Assembly: GCA_944989445.1 (NCBI GenBank)
Contig: CALYLW010001101.1
Location: forward strand, 131,227 to 195,226
Source: Ampullaceana balthica
Taxonomy: Eukaryota > Mollusca > Gastropoda > Lymnaeidae
Direction of reading: 5' to 3'
DNA length: 64,000 nucleotides
Part shown: piece by piece, positions 37,735 to 50,745 of the stretch
How positions within the stretch are numbered: position 1 is the stretch's first letter
Layout: every line of letters starts with the position of its first letter
The notes under the pieces: generated by a model
What the model was told of the DNA's origin: nothing
Databases searched by the model: none
The model's input: only the letters and a program-made list of their open reading frames with translations
Program-made: the position numbers and the translations under genes

Positions 37735-38395
37735 GGAAGTTTGTAGTGGAAGTGCGGTCTTAAATCTTGAGATAAAAGTATATGGCGGAAGTGCGGTCTT
37801 AAATCTTGAGATAAAATTATATGGCGGAAGTGCAATCTTAAATTGTGAGATGAAAGTATATGGCGGGAGTGCAATCTTAAATTGTTAGATGAAAGTATAT
37901 GGCGGAAGTGCAATCTTAAATTGTGAGATGAAAGTATATGGCGGAAGTGCAATCTTAAATTGTGAGATGAAAGTAGATGGCGGAAGTGCAATCTTTAATT
38001 GTGAGATGAAAGTATATGGCGGAAGTGCAATCTTAAATTGTGAGATGAAAGTATATGGCGGAAGTGCAATCTTAAATTGTGAGATGAAAGTATATGGCGG
38101 AAGTGCAATCTTAAATTGTGAGATGAAAGTATATGGCGGAAGTGCAATCTTAAATTGTGAGATGAAAGTATATGGCGGAAGTGCAATCTCAAATCGTGAG
38201 ATGAAAGTATATGGCAGAAGTGCAATCTTAAATTGTGAGATGAAAGTATATTGCGGAAGTGCAATCTTAAATTGTTAGATGAAAGTATATGGCGGAATTG
38301 CAATCTTAAATTGTGAGATGAAAGTATATGGCGGAAGTGCAATCTTAAATTGTTAGATTGAAGTGAAAGGCGGCAGTGCAATCTCAAATTGTGTG
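37735..38395. repeat. 39-bp minisatellite, about 16-17 copies, open in both strands
   Basis: The unit GTGAGATGAAAGTATATGGC plus GGAAGTGCAATCTTAAATT repeats every 39 bases with few changes; the edges are more diverged. Because 39 is a multiple of 3, both strands stay open. Plus gives a 13-residue repeat (EMKVYGGSAILNC) and minus another (HNLRLHFRHILSS). A GTTAGA variant creates stops in several units. No start context, splice site or flanking domain supports a real protein, so I class it as DNA repeat. Confidence 0.9.
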
Positions 38396-41300
38396 GTGGA
38401 AGTGCAATCTGACATTGCGGGGTGGAAGTGTATGATGAAATTGTGGTGTGGAAGTGTGTGACACATGACCGGAGATCACATGATTCATAAAACCGTCCCC
38501 GCCACCTAATTCCCTCTCCTGCTTGCCTTGACTTCACCCGTGGTCGGAATAACTTTACCTGGATCGCAGCGGTGTGTGTGTTCTCAAAAAGCGTACATAG
38601 CGTGCCGTGGTACTACTGTATTTGTGTAGAGGTCTGAAGAAATGTTGTTTTTTTTTACTTGAGATACACATTTGCTTTTCAGTAAGTTGACTTATATTGT
38701 ATATTATAAATATAAAATATCTCTAGATATATATTTGCGTTTTCTGTTACAGAAGGTATTTACGTGTACTTACTGACAATATCATTGTTCAACAGTTTTT
38801 ACAGCAACCTGCTTTTATTTATCATTAATTCATTTATTGTACTAAAGGGTGCTCATAGAATTAGATTAAATATTAGATTTGGGAAAATTTTGTTTAAAGT
38901 CCTCTATTAATAGACTCTTCATTCTTTTTAAAAGTTTTACTTCAGTATTTATTAAATTTGTAGATCTTTGAAAGAGGTAATGCAATAAATCAAGGTAACA
39001 ATTTTGTTGCTTTGAGGATATTACTAATGTTCGCTCAGTTATATGCATTTTCTATGTTTTCCGAGGAATTAAAAATTCTATGACAATCAAGATCTTGAAT
39101 TGTCCGAGACGAAAATTTTTTTTTGAACTATGAAGAAAAATAAACTTAATGTACTATGATTGTATAAATTGTAATTACATTTGATATGTAAGTTATAATT
39201 TAAAATAAACAGATGCAGTGGAGCAACGTTCATTGTGTTCTATTGTATACTACCTGTAACAAGATACATAAATGGGAGTTTTGGAGTTCAGGGCTTCCCA
39301 AACTTTACGATTAGCTCACTGGTTGACAGGTTTCAATCTGACTCGACGAATCCCTGCCAGAGTCACATATTACTTTGTGTCTGAGTTTGACTTTCAATGG
39401 TTGAGTTATTCATACAGTAAACACGAGGCTCGCAGGCCTGTGCAGGTTCCCGCGACAATCATTTTGGAACACTCTGGTCGACTCTACACCGACATTTGAT
39501 ATCAGAGAATAATGTATGACACTGAGTCATTGACTGCACCTGTGCACAACAGTCTCACTCCCTATGTTTATTCAATACACCCACGTCACGTTCTGGTGAA
39601 CCTCTCTTTCCTAAACTGTACACCGCTGAATATCATGTTGTCGTATACGAATAACACAAATGATTTGTTAGTTTATTTACAGAGACATAGTTCATACGAC
39701 CCAAAGGGGCCAAGTCTGATACCAGCCCTCACGTGACTAACAACTCCGAAGTTCTATAATAAGAGGAAAAAGCAAATGTTACCTAGAACAAACTACACTG
39801 GTTTATTCATTGGCATGGAAATTTGGCTTTAGAAATTTGGGGGATTTTAAGTTTTACATTATTACAGCAAATAGTTTTATTTGAATATTTGAAATAGGGT
39901 CATGAACCTTATTACTATAAAAATTCATTGAACCAAAAATAATTATAACATTAATAATTAAATAAATAAATTACTTAAAATTCTAGGAAGCTTGTTCCCA
40001 AAGCATTATTCAAACAACGAAGTGTGATATCATACAGTGTTTTTTTAAAGCCGTTTTGACTCAATTTGTAATTGACTATACATTTTTTATCAGAATTAAA
40101 CAGTTAGCTTCTTCAAAAATTCATTTTATGGTTTTGTCTTTGATTTGACAGTACGGGGTCTGTCCTTTGGATAAATCATTAAGCTATTTTTTTTTGCTTT
40201 TTAAAACATATAGAGGGCATAGCGCCGAGCGACTGCTGGATTTTTCCATGTATCATACATTTGTTAATTGTCGATTAACTTCTTAAGTCAAGCTAAATCC
40301 AGCCACTCAATCAGTCGTTACTTAGCATTACGGGTTATATAAACAAGCTCAATGTTAAATAGTTATTATCTGCTAATCAAACACAGAAGTGCTCATGACC
40401 TTTTATTAGGTCAGGTTGGTCACCGTACACACTCTAATGTCCCATGACTGCGGGCTATACAAACACTTAGTCCAGGTACTAAATCATGTTGTTGTGCCTC
40501 AAGGCTTGACAACTTCCGTACCAAACAGTCCTTTACTCAGACCTGAATGGGATTTTGATTTTAAATGAAATCGTCCCATATTTTTCTTTTTGATCCAGTC
40601 CTATGAATAAAAGGAAAGTTATAATCAATTTTGTGTCAAAATGTGAGTTCCATAACTGATTACCGGTGTGTTTAGTGTTAGAGAGTGGAATTAATGATAA
40701 AATATGTCTGTCATCTTGGAAAATTGTTAATGTGAATCCATTACGAACTTTTTGCTTTCTCTGTGGGATTATTCATATTATGGTTGGTAGAGCTTTCTAC
40801 CAGGGATGGTTTGATTGCAAGAAATGGTTTCTTATTGAGATTATGTTTTAGTCAGAGTTCGTAGGATGTTTATTTGTTTAAATTGTGATGTTCAATTGTG
40901 TCAAGTATTTTTTAAAGTGGCTTTATGAAGTAAGTCCCTTAAACCCTAGTAAAACATTCACAGTGAACGTCTTGACGGTGACTAGATGTCTAGTGTATAC
41001 CGGTACTGTTAAAATTTCAAAGATAAAATAGTGACATGTCGTTATTCGCTCACGGGTGATTTATTCGGGTATTTGTGTGGCTGAGAGCAAAACCTTCCTA
41101 GTGTGGTACTTAGTCAAACCACTGCAACAAACATGAAACACTTTAAAAAGAATTTAAAACTATTTTGTAAAAACGCCCCTGTCTTCATCACATAATAAAG
41201 GCCACAGTCTTAAAGTGAACATAGCCAGTAAGCCGTGTGTGTACAAGATACGAATTCCCCCCGCCCCCCCCCCTTGGGGGGGGGTCATTCAGGTTGTAGG

Positions 41301-41669
41301 CATCTTCACCGACCCACTCTAACCAAGAGTATTGGCTTAGATTAATAATACATGAGTAAGCCGGTGGTGTTATATGGACATGTTCTCTTGGGGAAATTGT
41401 TGGCCTTCCCAGGAGACGTGTTGATGTTAAGAAGGTTGTGTTCATCTATTCGATTGGAAACACTTGTAATATTGTATTTGTTGTGCTATCTCATTGCATT
41501 GAATTGACAGTGGTGAATTATTTCATTTTAGCTCATAATAATTAGTTGTATTCAAAATGCACTTTAAGTGTGGTACAACTTAGATTAAAATATTTGATTA
41601 TTGATCTTTAAAATTATAACAATAAGTCCATTTCGCAATCATCATCATCAGTCCCGTGACCGTTGTGGT
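38396..41669. other. intergenic, no gene recognised
   Basis: Mostly AT-rich. A slightly GC-richer stretch at 39270-39740 holds two short plus-strand ORFs without recognisable motif. G and C homopolymers occur near 41265. Confidence 0.45.
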
Positions 41670-41945
41670 CGTGGGGGGGGGGAGCGCATGGACACATAAA
41701 CAGATAACGATTTCCACATAAGCCTATTTTGCGCGGCGGCCAATAATCCATGCAATTTCATTACTGTCCATTCCTTTATGTTGTCCAGCAAGCTTTTCCG
41801 TTGTCGCCCTCTTCGCCTTGTACAGTGCCTTGAAGGATAATTTTTGTCAGGGTATCATGTCGCAGTACGTGACCGAACGATGTCATCTTTCGTCTCTTTA
41901 TTGTTGTTAGGATGGTTTCTTCGCAATATACATTTATATAAAAGA
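41670..41945 (-). pseudogene. LINE ORF2 C-terminal remnant
   Basis: Minus-strand translation gives IKRRKMTSFGHVLRHD...ILQGTVQG, then after one frame shift RRGRQRKSLLDNIKEWT and LLAAAQNRLMWKS. This is the standard tail of many LINE ORF2 proteins (FGHVxRxD, ILxGxxxGxRxRGRxxxxWxDNI). It ends about 70 bases left of the Penelope-like coding region, so one element probably inserted next to the other. Dead fragment. Confidence 0.78.
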
Positions 41946-42014
41946 AAAGTATAGGTAGGTTCGAGTGGAATTGTTTTTCCTTAAGTAATCCTTAACCTTA
42001 AGTAACCTCTTTAA

Positions 42015-44609
42015 AAAAACAGATACACTGTTCATCTCAACTTTCTTAATAATTGCATTCGCCTCCAATTAATACCCAAAGGCTTTAACAGCAATTTTAA
42101 CCCGGCATCTGCTTCATTTAATTCTAAGGATAAGTCTCAACTTTTATCACTTGAGAGAAAAGTTGCTTTTCAACGCATGCGTCTTCTCGTACACTCTCAC
42201 AAACGGTATATCGCTTATCTCAGCACCCAGATATACAGACTTGAAGACCGTATGAGATCCAAGTTAAGTGATAACCACTTGGCACTTAACTTCATTAGAG
42301 CCATTATCCACCAACTCAACCGGGATTTATATCTGTTTCTATCTACTAACAAAAAGAAGAAGCTTGGTAAACTTAAACCTCCTCAAGTTATACCTCAACA
42401 GACCACCACCAACAAGAATTTAGTTATTTGCATACCCCCAGATTTACCACTCTCAGAGAATGAAAGATCCCTTCTATCTAAGGGTCTTAAATTCATTCCT
42501 CTTACACCATCTTGCGACCGTTTTCAACTACAGAGCGATTCTCAAGGTTTTTTCCGCGCTCTCAGACTTCAGTTCCATTTTGCCGGGAAAAACAACACGC
42601 TTCCCGATGATGAGTTATTCCCCTTCAAAAAACAAAGGAAATCTACTTGGACAACACCGCCTGGTCAATCCAAGGCTCTGGACTTATATATCAAAAGCAC
42701 AGAGAATCAAATTAAAAACCTTTTGTTTTCTCGACTCCGTCAATCCGACCTTTCTAAAGTTGAGTCGAAAGCCTTGTCTTTATTGCGCAGCCGTAAAGAC
42801 ATTGTCATCAAACCGGCCGACAAAGGCGGGGCCGTAGTTGTATGGGATAAGGAGTTGTATATTAAGGAAGCTCAGAGACAACTGGAGGACACCCAGTTCT
42901 ACCAACAGAGAGCCAAAGATCCCATCATTAAAAACAACACGGTGGTTAAAAAGACCATCGATGAGTTGATAACAGAATGCGCTCTACCTCAATCAGCGTC
43001 CAGGATGCACATTTTTGACAGTGACCTGGGTAAGCCATCCTTTTATCTCCTTCCTAAAATTCACAAGGATGGTAACCCTGGTAGACCTATTGTCTCTGCA
43101 TGTTCTTGTCCAACAGAACACATTTCTGAATTCTTGGATGGTGTCTTCCAACCGATAGTGGCATCCCTTCCTACATACATTAAGGACACCAACCATGCCT
43201 TACGGACATTCGACTCTCTGAGCATCAATCCAAACGTTAAGAACTATCTGTTCCTCCTTGATGTATGTTCCCTCTATACATCCATTCCCCACAACGATGG
43301 CCTTCTGGCTGTGCAATACTTTTTGGACAGACAACCTCAACCCAATATACCTATACACGCCTTACTACGCTTGGCGGAATTGGTCTTAACCCTCAACTCG
43401 TTTGAGTTCAATGGCCAGTTCTTTGACCAAATCAGTGGGGTCGCCATGGGGACTAAAATGGGACCCAGCTATGCATGCTTGTTCATGGGCCATTTCGAGC
43501 ACAGAGTGGAACAAGAATACACTGGTCGCCTCCCCGAATGTTATAAAAGATACATTGATGACTGCATTGGGGTCACTCATATGGAGAGGAGTGAACTTGA
43601 CACGTTCATCAACTTTGTTGATTCTTTTCACCCCTCCATTAAGTTCACTCACACGATTTCCGAACTATCGGTTAATTTCCTGGACATTACTGTAACTCTC
43701 CAGAAGAACTGCCTCCTCACTTCGGCCTACTTCAAACCTACGGACAGTCACTCTTACCTACTCTATCCCTCGTCTGATCCCAAATCCTGTAAGGATTCTA
43801 TTCTATTTTCACAACTCCTTCGCCTCCGTAGGCTGTGTCAATCTAATGAGGACTTTTTGGAAAAGGCGTTGGAAATGGTGGAGTTTTTATGACAAAGGTC
43901 TTACCCTGAAGCTATACTTCAATCTGCACTTCAGCGAGTTAAAAACTTCACTCGTGCCGATGCCTTCGTATCTCGCTCCAGTGATAGTAATGAAAGGAGC
44001 AAATTGGTGCTCACATACCATCCCCACAACATCAGAGCAAAGGAAATATTTTTGAAAAACCGCACCATCCTCCTCGCGGACCCTGAGACAAACAACATAT
44101 TTTCCACCCCACCCCTCATTGTATTCAGGAGGGATAAAAATCTGCGAGACCTATTGGTTCGTAGCCGTCTGCTTATTCCGTCCTCCCATCTGGGCACCAA
44201 GCCATGTGGTCGTAATCGCTGCAAGACATGTCCCTTTGTTACCCAGACGGACCAGATTGTCTTCCCTAAGGGGATATTTAAGATTAGGAATGGCTATCTT
44301 TGTACTAGCCGCAATGTGGTCTACATCATTGTGTGTAAGCGCTGTCCTTTGAAGTACATTGGTGAAACGGGGAGGTTACTCTCTTGCCGTATCGCGGAGC
44401 ATGTACGTGCCATTAAACATGACAAACAGTGTCCTGTCTCCCGACACTTCAATGGACGGGACCACATGGGCGTCGATGACATTTCTGTCACCGCCTTGGT
44501 TTCTTGTACAAACACACCCGGCCGGGTCAGTCTGGAGAATAGACTAATCCATGAATATGGGACTCTTACACCACATGGGATCAACGTTGTGTTCGCACTG
44601 ACAAGCTGA
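42015..44609 (+). pseudogene. Penelope-like element: reverse transcriptase plus GIY-YIG endonuclease, one in-frame stop
   Basis: A single frame runs from 42015 to the stop at 44607-44609, broken only by TGA at 43890-43892. The N-terminal part (LNFLNNCIRLQLIPKGFN) is typical of Penelope-like elements but lacks an ATG after the last upstream stop, so the 5' end is cut or decayed; the first ATG is at 42177. RT landmarks: KPADKGGAVVVWDKELY, FYLLPKIHKDGNPGRPIVS, DVCSLYTSIPHNDGL, GVAMGTKMGPSYA and the catalytic YIDD (43551-43562). After the TGA, a CGRNRCKTC cluster precedes the GIY-YIG nuclease (VYIIVCKRC, KYIGETGR, then EH, RHFNGRDH and ENRLIHEYG). These proteins copy element RNA primed at nicked DNA. 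The nearly unbroken frame indicates a recent insertion. Confidence 0.93.
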
Positions 44610-44830
44610 TTGATTGGCCACACCCACCCTTTCCTTTCCTATTTAAGCTCTTACTTTTCTCTCCTTGCTTTATCTCTACTGGACTACTTGGATTTCACCG
44701 CAGCTAAGTGTTTTTTTTCTATTATTTCGTTTTATTCGTTTCATTTGTGTACTATTTGTCCGTTGAAAAAGGCTCTTTGCCGAAACGTTCGCTGTTGTGT
44801 TACGTCCTGTCAGGCCTACTAATACCCTGT
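44610..44830 (+). mobile_element. 3' noncoding tail of the Penelope-like element with hammerhead-like remnant
   Basis: Follows the endonuclease directly. Positions about 44757-44812 read GTTGAAAAAGGC-TCTTT-GCCGAAACGT, then a loop and ACGTC: a GGC/GCC stem II, GAA, and a 4-base ACGT/ACGT stem III before a C. This is the hammerhead order, but the CUGANGA part is decayed (CCGTTGA). Penelope-like elements are known to carry hammerheads in their terminal repeats. No matching upstream copy was found, so the element seems 5'-truncated. Confidence 0.5.
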
Positions 44831-45360
44831 TTTTATTTTATGCATTTACCTTTTTAAAAGCCTGATTGCAGTCTCACTCCCATTACTTTAAGTAATCTCA
44901 CTTTTTGCATCATGCTCTACAAATCAGCCGTGCTTTGCAAATACTAGAAACAAAACATCTAATTTTTAAAAATTTAACTTTCTTTTTAATATACATTTTC
45001 AGTACATTAAACACGTCATGGTCACAAAACTGATTTTGCTGGATAAACTGATTGTTTGTGGAACATGGCGTCCCGATTGGATCAACCCTCAGATTACGGA
45101 ATAGAGATGTTAAACGCAAAGATTAAAATTTAGTGAAGCTAAACCTCAGTGATGACGCGTAAGAAACTCTTGAATACTCAAAATAATCCCATATATGGAT
45201 ATTTTAAAATAAAATAGATTCAAAAGGTCATGAAATAGTGTAATGACGCGCACACATATGGACACAAGACAACAAAAAATTTACTTTGAAGCTAACTGAT
45301 CAATCTGGCTGAGACTAACACATAACTAAATCAGATTGGCGTAGTGATATCAACACCATT

Positions 45361-48059
45361 ATGGGCACTAAAACCACATGGGCTCTATTGTGTGTCGTGA
45401 CTATATTCTTAAGCTCAGTCACGATTGTCTCAAACGCCGCAAATACACGGACCCCGCGTCCCAAGACGAAAAATCCACCGACAGATGTCTACCCCAGCGA
45501 CCTCACCCAAGACGACACCGACCCCACGCATCCGTTTATGAACACTACAGCGACCAGCACAACAGCAGAGCTCACGACAACCGTCAGCATGGCGTCGCCG
45601 ACAACAACCACAACGACGTCAAGAAGACCCACGGCAACGTCCAGTAACTCCCAAATCCGGCCTCCGTTAGACGATCAAAATGATGTGGCACTCTTCACTA
45701 TAGACACGCATTCTGGTGAGGACGGCCTCCTTGAGGTGGAGTTCAGTAAAGACGTTATAACAAAGTAAGTACGAAGTGCGTCGTTTGGAATCATTCATTG
45801 GAATAACTTCTGATGTGTAAAACATGAACTATAAATCTGTTTTCTAGCTTTATTATAAACTTGAATTTTTATGTGTAGCGAAAACTATGAGAAAATATAA
45901 TCCTCCAATAAAATAAAAGGCTAAGTTCTGTCCCGTCATCTATAGCGATTGGTCTCTCAAACACACATGACTCCTACAGCCAATCATATCAAGTTTATTT
46001 GGACGTTCAAAACGAGTTATTTTTGGTGCAGTATTTCTTCCAAGACTTTATTTTGAGTTATGCGCGTTCGGATTTATAGTCAAAAGCTCTGTTTTTACGA
46101 GTTATTTATTTTAACTATAATGAATAGTATTTTTGACGTGATGCACATGTATGCCGGTCGAGACGGCTGTTGAAGGGGAGTTACAACATGCCACCGAACG
46201 GTGGCGGAACATCTTTCGACGGGCTTGGTTGCTCGTATAGTATAAAAGCATTAAAAAAACATTTGGGAAAAAAAATCAATAAATATATAAAAGCACAAAT
46301 GCATTTCCAAGAAGTAATACTGTATCTTAGAGAATTAATTTATTCCGTTCATCTCCCTTTGCAATAAATTGAGTATTTTGAGGTAAAGTAAAAAGCGATT
46401 AGGTTCTCTGTAGTTCAGAACTTTAGACATCAAAGGGTCTTAACAGTTGGGAGGTAAAAAAAGAATGTGTGCGTATGAGGTGGGAAGGAAGAGTGGTGCT
46501 CCCTAATTATTTGCCAATGGCACCAAGGACAATTTCAAAGGGATTTACAAAATTTGAAACGCGTATTTATTTCATCGACGAATTAATGTGAAATGTTTTA
46601 AGAAATTTATTATTATTAATATAATTAAAGAAATTTTTCAAAAAATTATTTTATTAATTCATTCAAATAGATAATAAAGAAAGCATTTAATATTTCCTGT
46701 TCCATTTAATTTATCAGTTAAAAAATAATTAATAAAACGTTTGTACCGTAAATCCCCAGATTTCACGACTGCCTGTGTAATGCGGACACCAATGTATGCA
46801 GAGTCATCACAACCTCCACAACGGCCATAGACATCAACGTGCAGAAGCTTGAACCGCCCTCCAAATCGCCAACATACAGATGTAGCGCAGACAACAACAA
46901 CTCATTCGCCTGCTACAGGCTCGCCGCAGCTGACCGGTCACACTGCCAGGATGAGGACCACTGCGTCCCTGATTTCACGACCTACGGACCCGACTGTCCA
47001 TTGGGAACCGTCGACGTGTTCTGGTCCGATTCACAGACGGTCGTCGTTTACGTCTGGAGCCGACAGATCAAGAATATATTCGCCTGCAATTCCAGCTGCC
47101 CGCCGTCCACGAATGACCATGATGATGATGACTTGGACACTTCGTCCAAAGTGGACGACTCAGTGAGTCCCGTGGTGATAGGAATCATCATAGCGTGTTC
47201 CGTTATTGTCCTCCTCATGTTCACAGCGCTGGTCGTCTGGGTCTTGAAGGTCCGAAGAAATTCTCCGGCCACAGCTGGTCACCCGGTTTCAGGCAGGGTC
47301 ACGTCTACCGACGGCCTAATCATTGGACAGGAAGGGGATTTCCACTCCATGAGGAACTACCCAGTTATCAGGGAAAACGGCGCGCTGAAGAGTAAGTCAC
47401 CGACCGCGCCAGAACTAGAAACAAAAAGTAACCGGTATTCGAATATAAAGACGAGGAATAATGCGAATCGCGATGCCACTAACGGAAAGCACGATTTAAA
47501 TCATTCCAATAATAACAATCCGAGAGACACAAATCTCAATAATAAGACTGAAGATGAACATACGTATTCACACACCAACGATACCACAGTAAACAACCCT
47601 GGCGAGTACTCCGCCCTGGATAGCGCAACACAATATACTCGCACTTACAGTGCGTTAATTCCTCCTTTCAGAGACCCACGATTACTTCCACCGTTACCGA
47701 TTCCAGCGAAGAGATCGTCTGAACCTCTGCCTTACTACTCGGTAGCCAAACCGTTCACCGAATTCAATGCTCCGAATATCGATGCCGTCAGTGGGCAGTA
47801 TATTGAACTCATCAATGAACCGAATATGACTCTAACACCTGACCAAAACAAAACGGATATATCCGAAATTGAGAACACTTCACATTCACGAGATAACTCA
47901 CAGGCCAATCAGAATTCGGATGAATCCAACAAGAATCCAAATTTTTATTTTGAGCTTGAGAAAGAGACGGTGCACTACGCATCGACGAGTGTACAGGACC
48001 TGGACTACTGTTTGGCTGGTGATGGGATCAATCAAAACGTTCAAGATAATACACCCTGA
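45361..48059 (+). CDS. gene A: type I membrane receptor, Cys-rich ectodomain, Tyr-rich tail (unnamed)
   Basis: Two exons, 45361-45764 (donor AA|GTAAGT) and 46760-48059 (acceptor CCCCAG), join in phase 2 to give 567 residues. Residues 1-26 are a signal peptide; 27-105 form a Thr/Ser/Pro-rich, probably O-glycosylated stalk. About 110-250 is a compact domain with ten cysteines (139, 141, 148, 176, 186, 197, 203, 214, 244, 248), followed by an Asp-rich strip and a TM helix at about 272-298. The 270-residue tail is Asn- and Tyr-rich. YSAL at 418-421 and 431-434 are nine residues apart, an ITAM-like pair, and YPVI, YSNI, YIEL and YFEL also occur. I recognise no named family. The ectodomain resembles gene B, with the same intron phase. 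Inference: surface receptor signalling through tyrosine phosphorylation. The intron holds a repeat copy (45905-46248). Confidence 0.85.
45905..46248 (-). mobile_element. short retroposon-like repeat, copy 2, inside the gene A intron
   Basis: Inverted, highly similar copy of 9319-9655. It includes the CCACCGTTCGGTGG palindrome (near 46190) and the hairpin module (46070-46101, complement strand). It occupies about a third of the 995-base intron and is antisense to copy 1. A short ORF at 46170-46367 is incidental. Confidence 0.82.
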
Positions 48060-48076
48060 ATAGGAAAAACAAGGGG

Positions 48077-48082
48077 AATAAA
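48077..48082 (+). promoter_or_regulatory. candidate poly(A) signal of gene A
   Basis: AATAAATAAAATAATAAA begins 18 bases after the gene A stop codon. Closely spaced overlapping signals would give a very short 3' UTR. Confidence 0.5.
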
Positions 48083-50745
48083 TAAAATAATAAAAATGTC
48101 CAGGTTTTGTCGTACTTGGATTGACTATGAAAGAACAGTTTGGACATGAGGAATCCAACAAAAACACCCCAAAACAAATTGTTTCGTGAAATCGAATAAA
48201 TCTAGTATTTTTTACAAGGGTAAATGGTTGTAGAGTATATTTCAAAAACATACATTCGAAATAGCTTTCTTATGAGAATGTATATTTGTCATGAGTGATA
48301 CTGTATATATTGATGGAATGCTGCTTTTAAAAACAGTATTCCGTTATTAGTTTATTTTGAATTTCATCATGTTAAACTTCGTCTTGTGGCTTCACATTGT
48401 GAATCTGTCCAAAAAAAAACAATGAGTGTCGACAATATTTCACTATGATTATTTTAGGTCAATTGGGCGTAAATGAAATACGCCAGCGAAAATTGGTTAT
48501 TCTAAAAAAATATGCCACTTCAGAAAGTTAAAACATAGAAATGCTTATAAACCTTCTAGCTTGGAATGACCCCGCAAAACCCAAACCAGAAAATGTATGA
48601 GCTAAAAATTGAAATTCCATAGAGAATAAACAACATGGAGTTCACTTACAGCTTACGGTTTTCGCTACGGAAACCATGTAACACCTTGTGAGCCCAGTTC
48701 CTTACTGGTATACAGCGCTATATAAATAATCAATTTATTATTATTATTATTATTACGGAAAGCTATATTGTTTTCACATTAATTGAGCCTCTTACACTGT
48801 CTTTGCGTCTGATAAAATTTGTAAAATAAATAATAAAATTAATTATTGATTAACAACTGGATTGCACAGAAACAATAAAAATAAAACATTAACATGGCTA
48901 AACTGTGTCTTTATTATTATTATTTTTCGCTATTGAATGTGCGTCAATATTTTTACCAACCTAGATACGATACATCAACATAACACTTCTAGAGGTAAAT
49001 TTATTGTCATTCTAACATTATTTTTGAATAAGTATTGTTTCTTTTCCGTGCTTACTTTGAATTTATTGGTCGTATTTACTGAAACAAGATGATACATTAG
49101 GCTGCAGGTTACATCCCTTTTCGGATGGTGCATATTTTAAGATAAACGTAATGTATTTACGGGGGAGTAATTGGATAAACTCCATTTAATTACGGATAAA
49201 ATATTTTTAGGAGATCGATCCACTCCGAACTATGGACATTAATAAAACTCACTGGAAACTATGACATTGGTTTTGACAATCTGTCGATACAAAAACTCAC
49301 AGGTAGTTGAGTACGATCTTCTGATAGTAAATCTACCATTCACTCACTCTGTCATCTGAGCACAGTCTTGAGATGATATATCTACCACTAACGCTAAATA
49401 AAATGTGTGCAGCAGTGTAAACCCATCACCCAGTTCCTTGATACAGTGAACGAAAATAAGGGGAAAGCCTCCCTGGCATAAACAGAGCAATAGGGCCGAG
49501 AAATGAATTTACATAAATATATTATAATTGGACACACAATTTGGATAGAGTTTAAAGGATGTGAATTATAGGTGTCTAGATGTGAAAAGAAACAAAGAAT
49601 TCAACAATAATACCTATTTAATCTCTTTCAAAAAAGAGGTTACAATCTAATCCGTATTTTTTTTAAAATGTGAAATTTTAAATAAAATATATTGTATCTA
49701 AAATTTATGTTCCATTGCCATCCAACATGTGTGATCTAATTTTGATTATGTTTAAATTCAATTTATAACTGAAACTGTGTTTAAAATGAAGGTCTGAAGT
49801 GAGTACTTTTACAAAGTTATTGAAAAACATTTTAATTAACATCAATAATCTCAACTGTGTACAAGTAAACATATGTCACAGAAGTGACTTTAAAAAGTTA
49901 TCGCTTAAAAACACTAAGAACATTTTTAAAAAAATAAAAAATTATTAGTTTATAAATAAAACTTACAACAATTTAAATTATCTGTTCTAATTTTAGAAGA
50001 GACGCCATTTTTTAAAGTCTGCTCATGGATTAAATTAGAGTAGCTGATAAAAAGTCATGACGTCATTGCAAGCGGAGTAAACCTCAAGCAAACATGAGGC
50101 ACTTATTTGTGTTCTGTCGCAAGTTAGTTGATACTGTTTGTTTGTTTAAATTTCATAGTGCTAACTTTATATATAAGACTGTGGTTAAGAGAGGAGAAAC
50201 CTCATTTATTTTGTTGTAATGTTTCTCTTAAAGTGGAATCGTCTTCGGGTGTAAGGGCGAATACCTCACTTATTCTTAAAATAAGATTGGACAATACGAC
50301 ATAAATAAAGGTCAGTTTTTCATTTATTTATCTTAATTTAAATATTTTTTTTAGTCTTTAACATAAAACGCGCATGGAGAATTCCATCACATTTGTGTTT
50401 CATAAATCTACATGTGTATCTGAAAGAAGAAGGCAGCATGTATGAAATATGTTTGTCCTTATTTGTTTGCAGTTCTATCTGCTAGGTACCAAGAAGACAT
50501 GATAATGGAAAGATAGCGATCCAGAAAACACTAATTTTTCAGCTGTTATCAGATTAACTGAAATCCCGAAACTTGCCAATAACATTTCCTTCTATAAGAA
50601 AAGGAATTTAACTTTATTTAACAATCATCTTATTGCTAAAGCGAAAAGAAAAAGAAAAAAAATATAAAAAATTCATTCACTACCATCACAATAAAAAAGA
50701 TTATCTCCATTTATCTATAGGTCTCAACAAACGATCGTTTCCTTC
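48083..50745. other. intergenic between genes A and B
   Basis: At about 48690-48755, ACAGCGCTATATAAATAATC followed by (TTA)n looks like the 3' tail of a LINE or SINE, with no body recognisable. The rest is AT-rich without a gene signal. Confidence 0.5.

Noticed and set aside
39272..39736. Two adjacent short ORFs as an exon pair
   Set aside because: No recognisable peptide, no phase-compatible splice sites, and a stop between them.
42460..44623. ORFs in other frames across the Penelope-like element
   Set aside because: Shadows of the RT and endonuclease frame.
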